64,000 nt of DNA, taken from NCBI GenBank assembly GCA_963732875.1, contig CAVTBD010000002.1, positions 930,001 to 994,000 of the forward strand. Direction: 5' to 3'. The position numbers were made by a program, and so were the translations under genes. Below are positions 33,507 to 42,369 of the stretch, piece by piece. This DNA comes from WHSO01 sp963732875 (lineage in GTDB: Bacteria; Pseudomonadota; Alphaproteobacteria; SMXQ01). Below the pieces are notes generated by a model that was not told the DNA's origin, searched no databases, and saw nothing but the letters and a program-made list of their open reading frames with translations. How positions within the stretch are numbered: the first letter of the stretch is position 1; each line of letters opens with the position of its first letter.

Positions 33507-34922
33507 TTAATTGGGTTTTGCATCTACTGACGTGGGGTTGTGCCAGCAGTCACCACCCACGAAAACGGAGTTGGCTGCCTTAGGCCCCCAACTGCCGCGT
33601 TTGTAGGGCAACGTCCGGTGATGCTTAGCAAGGACAGGATCAAGCACCGCCCACGCGGCCTCCACGGCATCCTCACGGGTAAAGAGAGCTCCATTGCCGA
33701 CCATCGCGTCGCCGAGAAGCCGCTCATAGGGTGCCTCCTCGTCCGGTTGTTCGTTAATGAGGTAAAGCTCTCGCTGATTTCCAATGAACTCCTCTCCCGC
33801 GCGCTTGACACGAGCGGCAAGCGCGATAGCGGAATTCGGGGCCAGACGGAAACGAAGATAGTTAGCCGTTCCGGACGGAGGTGCAGAGTCCGCGAACAAA
33901 AGCTGCGGCGGTGGCTTCAGTTCGACGATGATTTCGGCGCGCGTCTCGGCCATATACTTGCCTGAGCGTAGGTACCAAGGCACGCCCGCCCAGCGCCACA
34001 AATCAATGAAAAGACGTAGGGCGCAGAACGTCTCAACATCGGAATGCTTTGCAACACCCGGCTCTTTACGGTAGCCGAGATACTGACCGCGCACTACGTC
34101 GGCAGGCTTCAAAGGGCGCATTGCCTGAAAGACATCGGCGGTTTCGCCATGCACCGCACCGAAGCCCCTGTAGGTCGGCGGCTCCATGGCAAGCAGTGCA
34201 ACGATCTGAAAGAGATGGTTTTGAACGACGTCACGCAGGCAGCCAGCAGTCTCGTAGAACGCGCCCCTGCCTTCGACACCGAACCTCTCAGACAGCGTCA
34301 ATTGGACACTAGACACGTAGTTCCGGTTCCAGATCGGCTCCAAGAACGAGTTGGCGAAACGAAAATACAGGATATTCATGATCGCTTCCTTGGCCAGGAA
34401 GTGATCTATGCGGAAGATCGAATTCTCCGGAAAGACCGCACGCGCGACACGATTAAGCTGCCGCGCGGAGGTAAGATCGCGACCAAACGGTTTTTCGACG
34501 ATGACGCGCGCCTGATTGGCGAGACCCGCCGCGTCGAGGGCCTTTATGACGGTCGCGAACAGTTCTGGCGGAATCGCAAGATAGTGCGCCGGCCTCCGAG
34601 CATTACCCAATGCCTGCTTGAGCACCTTAAAGGTAGCCGAGTCATTGTAATCGCCGTCGACATAGCGGAGCAGAGAGAGCAAACGGCGCAGAGCTGGCCG
34701 ATCATCGATCCTTCCCGAATCCTTTACGCTGTCTGCGGCGCGCTTGCGCAGCTGTGCCAGGTTCATTTTTGAGGACGCCACTCCTATCACCGGGACTTTC
34801 AGGGTGCCCCGCTTCGCCATCGCGTATAGCGCAGGAAATATCTTCTTGCGCGCGAGGTCTCCCGTGACGCCGAAAATTACAAGAGCATCTGATCGCGCCG
34901 CTCTGCCGTTGGTAGTGTCCAT
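33507..34922 (-). CDS. zwf: Glucose-6-phosphate 1-dehydrogenase
   Basis: The protein has 471 residues. VIFGVTGDLARKKIFPALYAM is the NADP-binding N terminus in part (FGVTGDLARKKIFPALY), RIDHFLAKEAIMNI is the active-site motif corresponding to RIDHYLGKE, and the substrate-binding VIVEKPFGRDL is intact. It makes 6-phosphogluconolactone from glucose 6-phosphate and supplies NADPH. The start at 34922 follows GGAG. It is transcribed apart from the pgl-rpe-rpiA operon upstream, with about 400 bp between. Confidence 0.93.
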   Translation of the reverse strand: MDTTNGRAARSDALVIFGVTGDLARKKIFPALYAMAKRGTLKVPVIGVASSKMNLAQLRKRAADSVKDSGRIDDRPALRRLLSLLRYVDGDYNDSATFKVLKQALGNARRPAHYLAIPPELFATVIKALDAAGLANQARVIVEKPFGRDLTSARQLNRVARAVFPENSIFRIDHFLAKEAIMNILYFRFANSFLEPIWNRNYVSSVQLTLSERFGVEGRGAFYETAGCLRDVVQNHLFQIVALLAMEPPTYRGFGAVHGETADVFQAMRPLKPADVVRGQYLGYRKEPGVAKHSDVETFCALRLFIDLWRWAGVPWYLRSGKYMAETRAEIIVELKPPPQLLFADSAPPSGTANYLRFRLAPNSAIALAARVKRAGEEFIGNQRELYLINEQPDEEAPYERLLGDAMVGNGALFTREDAVEAAWAVLDPVLAKHHRTLPYKRGSWGPKAANSVFVGGDCWHNPTSVDAKPN

Positions 34923-35322
34923 TTCAGCTCCGTCGCTTCTCTTCCTGCCTGCAAAACCACCAGTACGTTTAAAATAGCACATGAAGGGCGAACGCCCGAG
35001 AGTTCATACCATTTGCGCGCCAACTCTTTGTACTGGACTGGTGTGATATCGGATCTTTTTCCAGCTCATTCGACATTTCACTGCGCGACTTTATTGCAGA
35101 TCATCTGCACCATCGGCACCACTTTGCGTTTGTTTTGGATAAGTCACTGTGTTTGTCCTCCTCACCAGCAGAAACGACATACCCAGGCACGTCACTGGTA
35201 TTCGTGGCGACCGCGCGATGGCCTGACCCACGAAAGTAGTCCGAGCTTATTGAGAGAATTGGGCACATTTGAAGCGCTTGGATTTGGTGGTGTGGTTTCA
35301 GCAAACTCGACATCCTCTATCT
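34923..35322. other. Intergenic region upstream of zwf
   Basis: The region is AT-richer than its surroundings and contains the second copy of the degenerate direct repeat (35232-35282). A 70-codon minus-strand frame at 35101-35313 has no ribosome site or recognisable domain and is not considered a gene. The zwf promoter should lie near 34950-35100. Confidence 0.4.
35232..35282. repeat. Degenerate 50-bp direct repeat, copy 2
   Basis: Reads GAAAGTAGTCCGAGCTTATTG then CATTTGAAGCGCTTGG in parts (GAAAGTAGTCCG, GCTTATTGAG), matching 33437-33488 at most positions. The copies flank zwf, consistent with remnants of an insertion sequence on either side of it. Confidence 0.5.
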
Positions 35323-36558
35323 CTATTTATTTCCGTCGATCATCGCAGCACCGAGCAACCGGATGATTTTTTCCGAGATTTTCTCGGGCGACGGACCGAT
35401 ATCGACGACGAGCGCTTCCTCTTCGGGCCCGGGCTCCTCTAGAACTTCGAATTGGCTTCCCAGTAGGGTGGGCGGCATGAAGTGGCCATGCCGTGCCGCC
35501 AGCCGTGCGGCGATCAGATCCTGCTCCCCCCGGAGATAGATCAGCCGTGCCTCGGGCCGGTCACCGACGACGATATGCCGATAGCTTCGCTTGAGGGCGG
35601 AACAGGTGATGATCCCGGGCTGCCCTTTCGCGCGCTGACCGTCGATCCAGTCGGCTACCGCCACGAGCCAGGGCTGGCGATCGGCGTCCGTCAGGGCAAT
35701 CCCCGCCCGCATCTTCGCGATGTTCGCCTCGGAATGGAACGCGTCGCCTTCCTCGAGGGGCCATCCCAGACGTGCGGCCAGTTCCCGTGCAACCGTCGAC
35801 TTGCCCGCTCCGGAAACGCCCACGATAACGAGAATCGGGGGATGACCGCGATGGGTGCGTGCACCATCGAGACGACAAACGCCGGTGTCGTCCGCCACGA
35901 AGACGTGATCGGCCCGTCCGACAAACAGGCCATTTTCTACCACTCCCACGGTGCGGTTGATCTTTTGCTCGAGGCCCGCCGGATCCGAAATCGTCCCGAA
36001 AGCGGCGTCCAGAATACGATTGCCCCCGTCGGTAATGAAGGGCTCACCCGTCGGCGCGGTACGCAGACGGAGGACGGCCCCCATCTCTTCCAACGCCTTC
36101 TGCGTCGCCTCGATCCCGAAGGGAACGACCTCGATGGGAACCGGGGTCCGCACACCGAGCCGCTCCACCAGCTTGGCACCGTCCACGACGATGACTAACC
36201 GCCTGCTGGCCGCAGCGACGATCTTCTCGCGGAGCAGCGCGCCGCCCAGTCCCTTGATCAGGTTGAGGGTGCTGCGTTCGACCTCGTCCGCGCCGTCGAT
36301 GGTCAGGTCGATGTGGGGGTGATCGGCAAAACTAGTCAACGGGATGCCTACTGCCTGGGCCTGAGTGGCGGTTCGCTCGGAGGTGGGGATACCGACGAAC
36401 CGCAGCCCCTGCCACCGGCGTCGCGCCAGCGCCTCGACCGCAAAGGCTGCCGTCGACCCGGAGCCGAGGCCGACGACCATGCCGTCCCGGACCAGTTCGA
36501 CCGCGGCCTCCGCCGCCGCACGTTTGAGAGCATCGCGCGCGTTCGTTGCCGGACACAT
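35323..36558 (-). CDS. Ribose-5-phosphate isomerase A fused to gluconokinase
   Basis: The protein has 411 residues. Residues 1 to about 235 are RpiA: VGLGSGSTAAFAVEAL, IDGADEVERSTLNLIKGLGG and the conserved KIVAAASRRLVIVVDG. From about 243 a GntK-type kinase follows: ILVIVGVSGAGKSTVARELA (Walker A), PLEEGDAFHSEANIAKM and ITCSALKRSYR. The parts are joined by a short linker with no frame break. It would interconvert ribulose and ribose 5-phosphates and phosphorylate gluconate to 6-phosphogluconate, two entry and exit points of the same pathway. It starts three bases after the rpe stop. Confidence 0.92.
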   Translation of the reverse strand: MCPATNARDALKRAAAEAAVELVRDGMVVGLGSGSTAAFAVEALARRRWQGLRFVGIPTSERTATQAQAVGIPLTSFADHPHIDLTIDGADEVERSTLNLIKGLGGALLREKIVAAASRRLVIVVDGAKLVERLGVRTPVPIEVVPFGIEATQKALEEMGAVLRLRTAPTGEPFITDGGNRILDAAFGTISDPAGLEQKINRTVGVVENGLFVGRADHVFVADDTGVCRLDGARTHRGHPPILVIVGVSGAGKSTVARELAARLGWPLEEGDAFHSEANIAKMRAGIALTDADRQPWLVAVADWIDGQRAKGQPGIITCSALKRSYRHIVVGDRPEARLIYLRGEQDLIAARLAARHGHFMPPTLLGSQFEVLEEPGPEEEALVVDIGPSPEKISEKIIRLLGAAMIDGNK

Positions 36559-36561
36559 GGC

Positions 36562-37239
36562 TCAGGACGCCGCCACCGTCGCGCTCTGACGTATGGCCGC
36601 AATGGCGGCACGGTAATCCTTCGTGCCGAAGATTGCCGATCCGGCCACGATCGCAGTGGCCCCCGCCGCGGCCGCCTCTCCCGCCGTCCTCGCGGTTTCG
36701 CCGCCGTCCACTTCGATAACTGGATCGAGCCCTCTTTCCGTGCAAATTTGCCGAAGACGCCGGATCTTCGGGAGAACCTCCGGTAGGAACGCCTGCCCGC
36801 CGAAGCCGGGATTTACGGTCATAACCAGAATGACGTCGCAGAGATGCAGAACGTATTCCACGAGTTCCGGAGGACTTGCCGGATTGAGGACCACGCCGGC
36901 TTTCTTTCCGAGGTCGCGGATTCGGCTCAGGACGCGATGCAGGTGAATGGTCGAGCCCGGCTCCGCCTGGACCAAAAGATGGTCGGCCCCCGCTCTGGCG
37001 AAATCGGCGAGATATCGCTCGGGTTCCACGATCATCAGGTGCACGTTGATCGGCTTTGCCGTCGATCGACGGATGGCTTCCAGTATGACCGGGCCGATGG
37101 TGATGTTCGGCACGAATCGCCCGTCCATGACATCCACATGAATCCAGTCAGCGCCGGCGGCGTCGACGGCGCGGACCTCCTCCACCAATCGCGTAAAGTC
37201 GGCCGAGAGAACCGAAGGTGCGATGATCACCGGTGACAT
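36562..37239 (-). CDS. rpe: Ribulose-phosphate 3-epimerase
   Basis: The protein has 225 residues. IIAPSVLSADFTRLVEEV, IHVDVMDGRFVPNITIGP, VLVMTVNPGFGGQAFL and IEVDGGETART contain the catalytic aspartates and metal-binding histidines of the TIM-barrel epimerase. It converts ribulose 5-phosphate to xylulose 5-phosphate, the substrate of both transketolase and phosphoketolase encoded in the same island. Its start overlaps the pgl end by 13 bp, and the rpiA-gntK fusion follows three bases after its stop. Confidence 0.95.
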   Translation of the reverse strand: MSPVIIAPSVLSADFTRLVEEVRAVDAAGADWIHVDVMDGRFVPNITIGPVILEAIRRSTAKPINVHLMIVEPERYLADFARAGADHLLVQAEPGSTIHLHRVLSRIRDLGKKAGVVLNPASPPELVEYVLHLCDVILVMTVNPGFGGQAFLPEVLPKIRRLRQICTERGLDPVIEVDGGETARTAGEAAAAGATAIVAGSAIFGTKDYRAAIAAIRQSATVAAS

Positions 37240-37973
37240 GGATTCACCTCTTGTCCGCCAGCAGCCGCCCGGTCGAGAAACCAGATGGTCTCGCCGAGCG
37301 GCCTGACGCTGGCAGCCGGCATCCCCGCTCCACCCGCGCGAATCGCCGCAACGACGTCCGCCTTGTCCTCACCCGAAACAAGAAACGCCACGTTGCGGCT
37401 GCTCTCGATAGCAGGGTAGGTCATCGTGATTCGCGCCTCGGGCCGGCCGGCCATGACGGCCGCCACCCAGCGGTCACGCTCCTGCAGGACGGGATGCCCC
37501 GGTAACAAAGAGGCCGTATGGCCGTCAGAGCCCACCCCGAGCAAGGTAATGTCGAACAGCGGTCGCGCCGGATCCAGGGCCCTTCCGCCGTAAGCCTCCT
37601 GAAGGGTCACCTCGTACTGCAGCGCCGCTTCTTCCGGCGTACCGTCAACCGGCACGGAATGGATGTTCTCTGGCGGCACTAGGACTCTGGACAGCATGGC
37701 CTTCCACGTCATGCCGAAATTGCTGTCGGGATCGTCGTAGGGAACGAAGCGTTCGTCTCCCCAGTACCAGTGAACCCTTTGCCATGGAAAGCACGATGCG
37801 AATGCCTCAGACGCGAGAAGCTCGTAAAGCCCCTTAGGGGTGGAGCCGCCCGAAAGGGAAACACGAAACGACCCTTCGGAGGCGAGCGCCGTTTCCGTCA
37901 TCCATTCCGCCACGGTCTGCGCGATGCGCTGCGGATCCGGCAAGATCTTGATGCGTCCGATCATCCCATCCAT
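37227..37973 (-). CDS. pgl: 6-phosphogluconolactonase
   Basis: The protein has 248 residues. VSLSGGSTPKGLYELLA and HWYWGDERFVPYDDPDSN are substrate-binding motifs, and LLGVGSDGHTASLLPGHP holds the catalytic histidine region. It hydrolyses the lactone made by Zwf to 6-phosphogluconate. It belongs to the DevB-type lactonases related to glucosamine-6-phosphate isomerases. It starts nine bases after the HAD phosphatase gene and overlaps rpe, so all four genes from 38801 to 35323 form one operon. Confidence 0.94.
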   Translation of the reverse strand: MDGMIGRIKILPDPQRIAQTVAEWMTETALASEGSFRVSLSGGSTPKGLYELLASEAFASCFPWQRVHWYWGDERFVPYDDPDSNFGMTWKAMLSRVLVPPENIHSVPVDGTPEEAALQYEVTLQEAYGGRALDPARPLFDITLLGVGSDGHTASLLPGHPVLQERDRWVAAVMAGRPEARITMTYPAIESSRNVAFLVSGEDKADVVAAIRAGGAGMPAASVRPLGETIWFLDRAAAGGQEVNPCHR

Positions 37974-37982
37974 GGCGTCGCC

Positions 37983-38801
37983 TCAGTCCGAACTGCTGAG
38001 AATGAAGCGCTCGATCGCCTTTGCAAACCCGTCGTCGTTGTCCAAATCGGTCGCCACGCTTGCGTTCGACTTGACCTGGTCGGACGCGTTGCCCATGGCA
38101 ATGCTGAACCCTGATTTCTCGAACATCATGATATCGTTCGCCTGATCGCCTATGGTCGCGATTGCCCGCGCGGGAATGTCGAGGGCGCTCGAAAGAAACT
38201 CGACAACCGACCCCTTGTTGGCATTCCTGTGCGTGACATCGAGGTAGTAGGGCTGGGATCGCGCGGCGGTCGCCTCCTCCCCGAAGGCCGCCTGGGCGGC
38301 TTCTTCGCAGGTTCGTATCTTTTCGTGATCGTCGCTCACGCCCACGATCTTCGTTATCTGTTCCAGATTGCTCGCGACATCGTCGACCACTTTGGGGCGG
38401 AATTGCACGGTTTGCCTCTCGCGAGCAACATGAGGAGCGTCCGGTTCCGTAATCAGCCAGTCATTGCCGCGATAGACCCAGACGTCGAGTCCATGGTCCC
38501 GCAGAAGCTCAAACGCTCTACCGGCAACATCGGCGGGAACCGCCTTATGCTCGAGAATCGAAAGATCGGGTTCCACGAACAGCCCGCCGTTGTAACCGGC
38601 AACCGGGGTGTCGAGCTGCAGCGCGTCGAACAGCATCGCCATGCCCCGAGGTGGCCGTCCACTGGTGATGGCGAAACGGATCCCCCTGTCGTAGAGCCCC
38701 TGAACGGCTGTCAGGGCGCGGTCCGTCAGGGTCTTGTCCTCGTCGACGAGCGTGCCGTCAACGTCTGCCAGCACCAGCGATATGTCATGCATCTGCGACA
38801 T
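37983..38801 (-). CDS. Cof-type HAD hydrolase (sugar phosphatase-like)
   Basis: The protein has about 272 residues. SLVLADVDGTLVDEDKTLTD is HAD motif I with both aspartates, FAITSGRPPRGMAMLFDAL motif II, and IATIGDQANDIMMFEKSGFSIAMGNA motif IV, given in parts; a large C2-type cap lies between. This is the Cof/YbiV-like class that removes phosphate from sugar phosphates or phosphonates. Alternative starts are 38825, 38849 and 38897; 38801 has a GGGAG nearby. As first gene of the pgl-rpe-rpiA operon it may relieve sugar phosphate build-up. Confidence 0.85.
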   Translation of the reverse strand: MSQMHDISLVLADVDGTLVDEDKTLTDRALTAVQGLYDRGIRFAITSGRPPRGMAMLFDALQLDTPVAGYNGGLFVEPDLSILEHKAVPADVAGRAFELLRDHGLDVWVYRGNDWLITEPDAPHVARERQTVQFRPKVVDDVASNLEQITKIVGVSDDHEKIRTCEEAAQAAFGEEATAARSQPYYLDVTHRNANKGSVVEFLSSALDIPARAIATIGDQANDIMMFEKSGFSIAMGNASDQVKSNASVATDLDNDDGFAKAIERFILSSSD

Positions 38802-38893
38802 GTCGGCACCCACTCCCGTCGTCATATTTTTGATATGGCCTTTCGCCATGACACTGGTGCGTCCAGTACCGCCACACGGATCGCCATCCATCA

Positions 38894-39209
38894 TCACGCG
38901 TGCGTTACGGCTTCCCTGGCGACAGCGACCAGTTGTTCGGGCTCAAACCCGAACTTGTGCTGCAGTTCCTTGAGCGGGCCGAAGCGCCGCACGACGTCAT
39001 GCCAATAATTTTGCCCTCGCGTCCGACGTAGCGCTTTCATCCAATGATTGATCCCCGTTCCACGGCGATCCGCGCCGTGACACATCTGGCAGCAACACGC
39101 CGTCACGATAGTCATGTGGCTGATCCTTGAAGATGTCCCAAGACGGCATCGATGACAGGGTACAAATGGTATTTTTCGACAGTTGATCGATCTCGTCTTC
39201 CGTCATCAA
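38894..39209 (-). pseudogene. Transketolase remnant with large internal deletion
   Basis: The first 18 or so codons (MTEDEIDQLSKNTICTLS) match the transketolase N terminus and are joined directly to SMPSWDIFKDQPHDYRDGVL, which matches MPSWELFETQSREYRDSVL close to the end of the intact transketolase at 57266. A frameshift follows, and the last stretch (FGPLKELQHKFGFEPEQLV) is the normal C terminus in another frame. About 550 codons are missing. It is a dead second transketolase next to gnd. Confidence 0.85.
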
Positions 39210-39245
39210 ACTCCACTCCTCTTCCTGTGTGCGCGATTCGGACGA

Positions 39246-40265
39246 CTATGATTTCTCCGGTTTCTCCTGATGCCCGCCGAACTCGTGCCGCATGGCCGAA
39301 AGCATGCGATTGGCAAAGTCGGCCTCTCCGCGGGAACTGAATCGCTCATAGAGGGCCGATGACAGCACGTGTGCCGGCGTACCTACGTCGATGGCAGCCC
39401 TGACGGTCCAACGTCCCTCACCGGAATCCGATACCCGTCCGGTGAAGTCGGAAAGCTCGGGATCCTGAATCAGGGCCGCGGCCGAGAGGTCCAGCAGCCA
39501 CGATGCGATCACGCTGCCGCGCCGCCATACTTCCGCGATATCCGGAAGATTGAGGTCGTACTGATAGTATTCCGGATCGCGCAACGGCGTGGTCTCGGCG
39601 TCTTCCTCACCCGCCTTCTGGCCGATGTTCGCCGCCTTCAGAATCGCCAGTCCTTCGGCATAGGACGCCATCACGCCGTACTCAATTCCGTTGTGGACCA
39701 TCTTGACGAAATGACCGGCACCGCTAGGGCCGCAATGCAGGTAGCCCTGCTCCGCCGTAGTACCGGCTTGCGCCCGTCCGGGCGTGCGGGGAATATTGCC
39801 ACGGCCTGGTGCAAGGGCGACAAAGATCGGATCCAGATGCTTCACCGCCTCCGCCTCGCCACCGATCATCATGCAGTAGCCCCGCTCCAGGCCCCAGACA
39901 CCGCCGCTGGTGCCGACGTCAACGTACCGGATTCCCTTGGACGCAAGGTCCTTGGACCTACGAATGTCGTCAATGTAATAGGAGTTGCCACCATCGATCA
40001 GAATATCTCCCCGCTCGAGATGGGGCAGAAGATCGGCGATCGCCTTGTCGACCACGGCGGCGGGGACCATCATCCATACTACCCTAGGCGTTTCCAGCGT
40101 CTTGACCAGTTCCGCAGGAGAACCCGCACCGACGGCGTTTTCCTTCGTCAGCTCGGATACCGCCTTTGCGGACGTATCGTACACCGTGCACTTGTGGCCG
40201 CCCTTCAGGATCCGGCGCACCATGCTCCCTCCCATCCGGCCGAGGCCGATCATTCCGATATGCAC
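39246..40265 (-). CDS. gnd: 6-phosphogluconate dehydrogenase (decarboxylating), short form
   Basis: The protein has 339 residues, the length of the short (YqeC/GndA-like) form rather than the 470-residue enzyme. MHIGMIGLGRMGGSMVRRIL is the NAD(P) site, IRYVDVGTSGGVWGLERGYC and GPSGAGHFVKMVHNGIEYG contain the catalytic lysine and glutamate regions, and VSDSGEGRWT is the C-terminal signature. It gives ribulose 5-phosphate, carbon dioxide and reduced cofactor. Short forms are often NAD-linked; that is an inference here. It is followed by the transketolase remnant on the same strand. Confidence 0.92.
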   Translation of the reverse strand: MHIGMIGLGRMGGSMVRRILKGGHKCTVYDTSAKAVSELTKENAVGAGSPAELVKTLETPRVVWMMVPAAVVDKAIADLLPHLERGDILIDGGNSYYIDDIRRSKDLASKGIRYVDVGTSGGVWGLERGYCMMIGGEAEAVKHLDPIFVALAPGRGNIPRTPGRAQAGTTAEQGYLHCGPSGAGHFVKMVHNGIEYGVMASYAEGLAILKAANIGQKAGEEDAETTPLRDPEYYQYDLNLPDIAEVWRRGSVIASWLLDLSAAALIQDPELSDFTGRVSDSGEGRWTVRAAIDVGTPAHVLSSALYERFSSRGEADFANRMLSAMRHEFGGHQEKPEKS

Positions 40266-40439
40266 GTGTCAGTCCTCCTTCTCATAAACGGTGTCTTCTT
40301 CGAATCCGTTCCGGAAACGGTCAGCCGCACAAGGCGACGCGTCGTCTTGTCCGAGGTATCGGCGGGCCTGGCGGCACGCTTGGCGAAAAGCACGACGTCC
40401 CGGCAGCCATGCCGGCCACGCAGACACGTCCCCTGTGCG

Positions 40440-42090
40440 TCAGGGCAGGCCCTTATGCTTGCGATAGTGCCGGATCAGGTTATTCGTCGAGCTGTCGTGC
40501 GAAAGCTCCGGTTCGGCACGGCTCTCTAGCTGCGAAACAATCTGCTGAGCCAGAACCTTGCCCAATTCCACGCCCCACTGATCGAAGGAATCGATCTGCC
40601 AGATCGTGCCCTGGGTGAAGACGCTGTGTTCGTAAAGCGCCACAAGCGCACCAAGCGCGGAGGGGGTCAGACGATCCAGCAGGATGGTATTGGAAGGCCG
40701 ATTGCCCTCGAAAACCCGGTGCGGCACTAGCCGGTCGGACGTACCTTCGGCCCTGACTTCCGCCTCGCTTTTGCCGAAGGCGAGCGCCTCCGTCTGGGCG
40801 AAAACGTTGGCGAGGAGCAAGTCGTGGTGCTGTCCCAACGGATTAAGGGTTTCGAGGAATGCAATAAAATCGCAGGGTATGAGCCGCGTGCCCTGATGGA
40901 TCAACTGGTAAAAGGAATGCTGTCCGTTTGTGCCCGGCTCGCCCCAATAGATGGGACCGGTATCGTAATCCACCGTCCTGCCCTCGATGGTCACGTGCTT
41001 GCCGTTGCTCTCCATGGTCAGTTGCTGGAGATAGGCGGGAAAACGCTTGAGATATTGCTCGTAGGGCAGAACCGCGATCGTCTGGGCACCGAAAAAATCG
41101 GTATACCAGACGCCGAGCAGGCCAAGCAGGACCGGCAGGTTCCGTTCCAAAGGCGCGGTGCGGAAGTGCTCGTCCATCAGATGGAAGCCCTCCAGTAAGG
41201 CGCGGAAATTCTCAGGCCCCACCGCGATCATGGTCGAGAGGCCGATGGCCGAATCCATCGAGTACCGGCCTCCGACCCAATCCCAGAATCCGAACATGTT
41301 GTCGGTATCGATGCCGAACTTCGCCACGTCCTCGGCATTGGTCGAAACCGCGACGAAGTGTCTGGAGATTCCGGCCTCCTCTCCGTTCAGTCCGTCCAGG
41401 ATCCAGCTTCGCGCGGTATGAGCGTTGGCCATCGTTTCCAGTGTGGTGAAGCTTTTCGAGGAGACGATGAACAGCGTCTCCGCCGGATCTAGATCGCGGA
41501 CGGATTCCACGAAATCAGTTCCGTCTATATTGGAGACAAAGCGGAAAACCATGTCCCGCTTGCTGTAGTGTCTCAAGGCCTCGTAGGCCATGACGGGGCC
41601 GAGGTCCGACCCGCCTATCCCGATGTTGACGACATTGCGAATGCACTTCCCCGTATGCCCCTTCCAACGACCGTCCCTCAGCCGACTCTGCGAAATCGGC
41701 CATCTTGTCGAGCACACCGTGAATGTCCGGGACAACGTTCCGGCCGTTCAACTGGATCGAGGCATCGCCCGGCGCGCGGAGCGCTACGTGCAGAACCGCA
41801 CGATCCTCCGACACGTTGATTTTCTCACCCCGAAACATGGCGTCGATTCGTCCACGCAGGCCTGATTGCTCGGCAAGTTTCACCAGTAGCTTCAGGGTTT
41901 CATCGGTGATCAGGTTTTTGGAGAAATCGACATAGATCCCGACCGCTTCGACCGCCATGCGGTCGCCGCGTCCGGGGTCCTCGTCAAACAGCCGCCGAAG
42001 GGAAATGTTCTTCGCTTTCCGGTAATGTTCCTCGAGTAAGGCCCAGGCGGGACGCTTGCGCAAAGCCGGGATGCTCATCGATTCTCTCAT
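40440..42090 (-). pseudogene. pgi: Glucose-6-phosphate isomerase, frameshifted
   Basis: Two frames together give a full-length PGI of about 549 residues. The N-terminal frame (42090 to about 41683) runs from ALRKRPAWALLEEHYRK to VLDKMADFAES; the C-terminal frame continues with RDGRWKGHTGKCIRNVVNIG and holds IGIGGSDLGPVMAYEAL, GGRYSMDSAIGLSTMI and SFDQWGVELGK with the catalytic residues. One base gained or lost near 41683 separates them. The reading otherwise shows no decay, so this is either a recent null mutation or a sequencing error. The enzyme would link glycogen-derived glucose 6-phosphate to fructose 6-phosphate. Confidence 0.9.
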
Positions 42091-42369
42091 GACATTATTT
42101 TTATCGTGTCACCGCGGCGTTTTTTCCGCAATCGGTTCCCTCGGGCTTCTCTCCGGCCCACCTCACGGAGTGCGGTACTCTTTGAGTCCATACATGACAT
42201 CCGATTTTTCCAAAACCTGCTAAAAGACACTGCCCTCTTATCCTGAAGCTCAACAGGCAGTAAGTCTAAATCGATGCCGACCTCTGCAAAGCTGGCAAGT
42301 ATAGATTCGCGTTTGAGGACGTGAACCGGCATTGTATCGGTCCTGTGCGACTACGCTTGGGACGCGGCG
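42091..42369. other. Intergenic region between ppgK and pgi
   Basis: This 279-bp gap is AT-richer than the native chromosome. A minus-strand 81-codon frame crosses it without ribosome site or recognisable homology, so I do not call it. It should contain the pgi promoter. Confidence 0.4.

Noticed and set aside
35101..35313. A 70-codon minus-strand frame between zwf and the rpiA fusion
   Set aside because: It overlaps a repeat remnant, lacks a ribosome site and resembles no protein I know.
42087..42332. An 81-codon minus-strand frame upstream of pgi
   Set aside because: No ribosome site, no hydrophobic or domain pattern, and it runs into the start of the pgi reading; probably chance.
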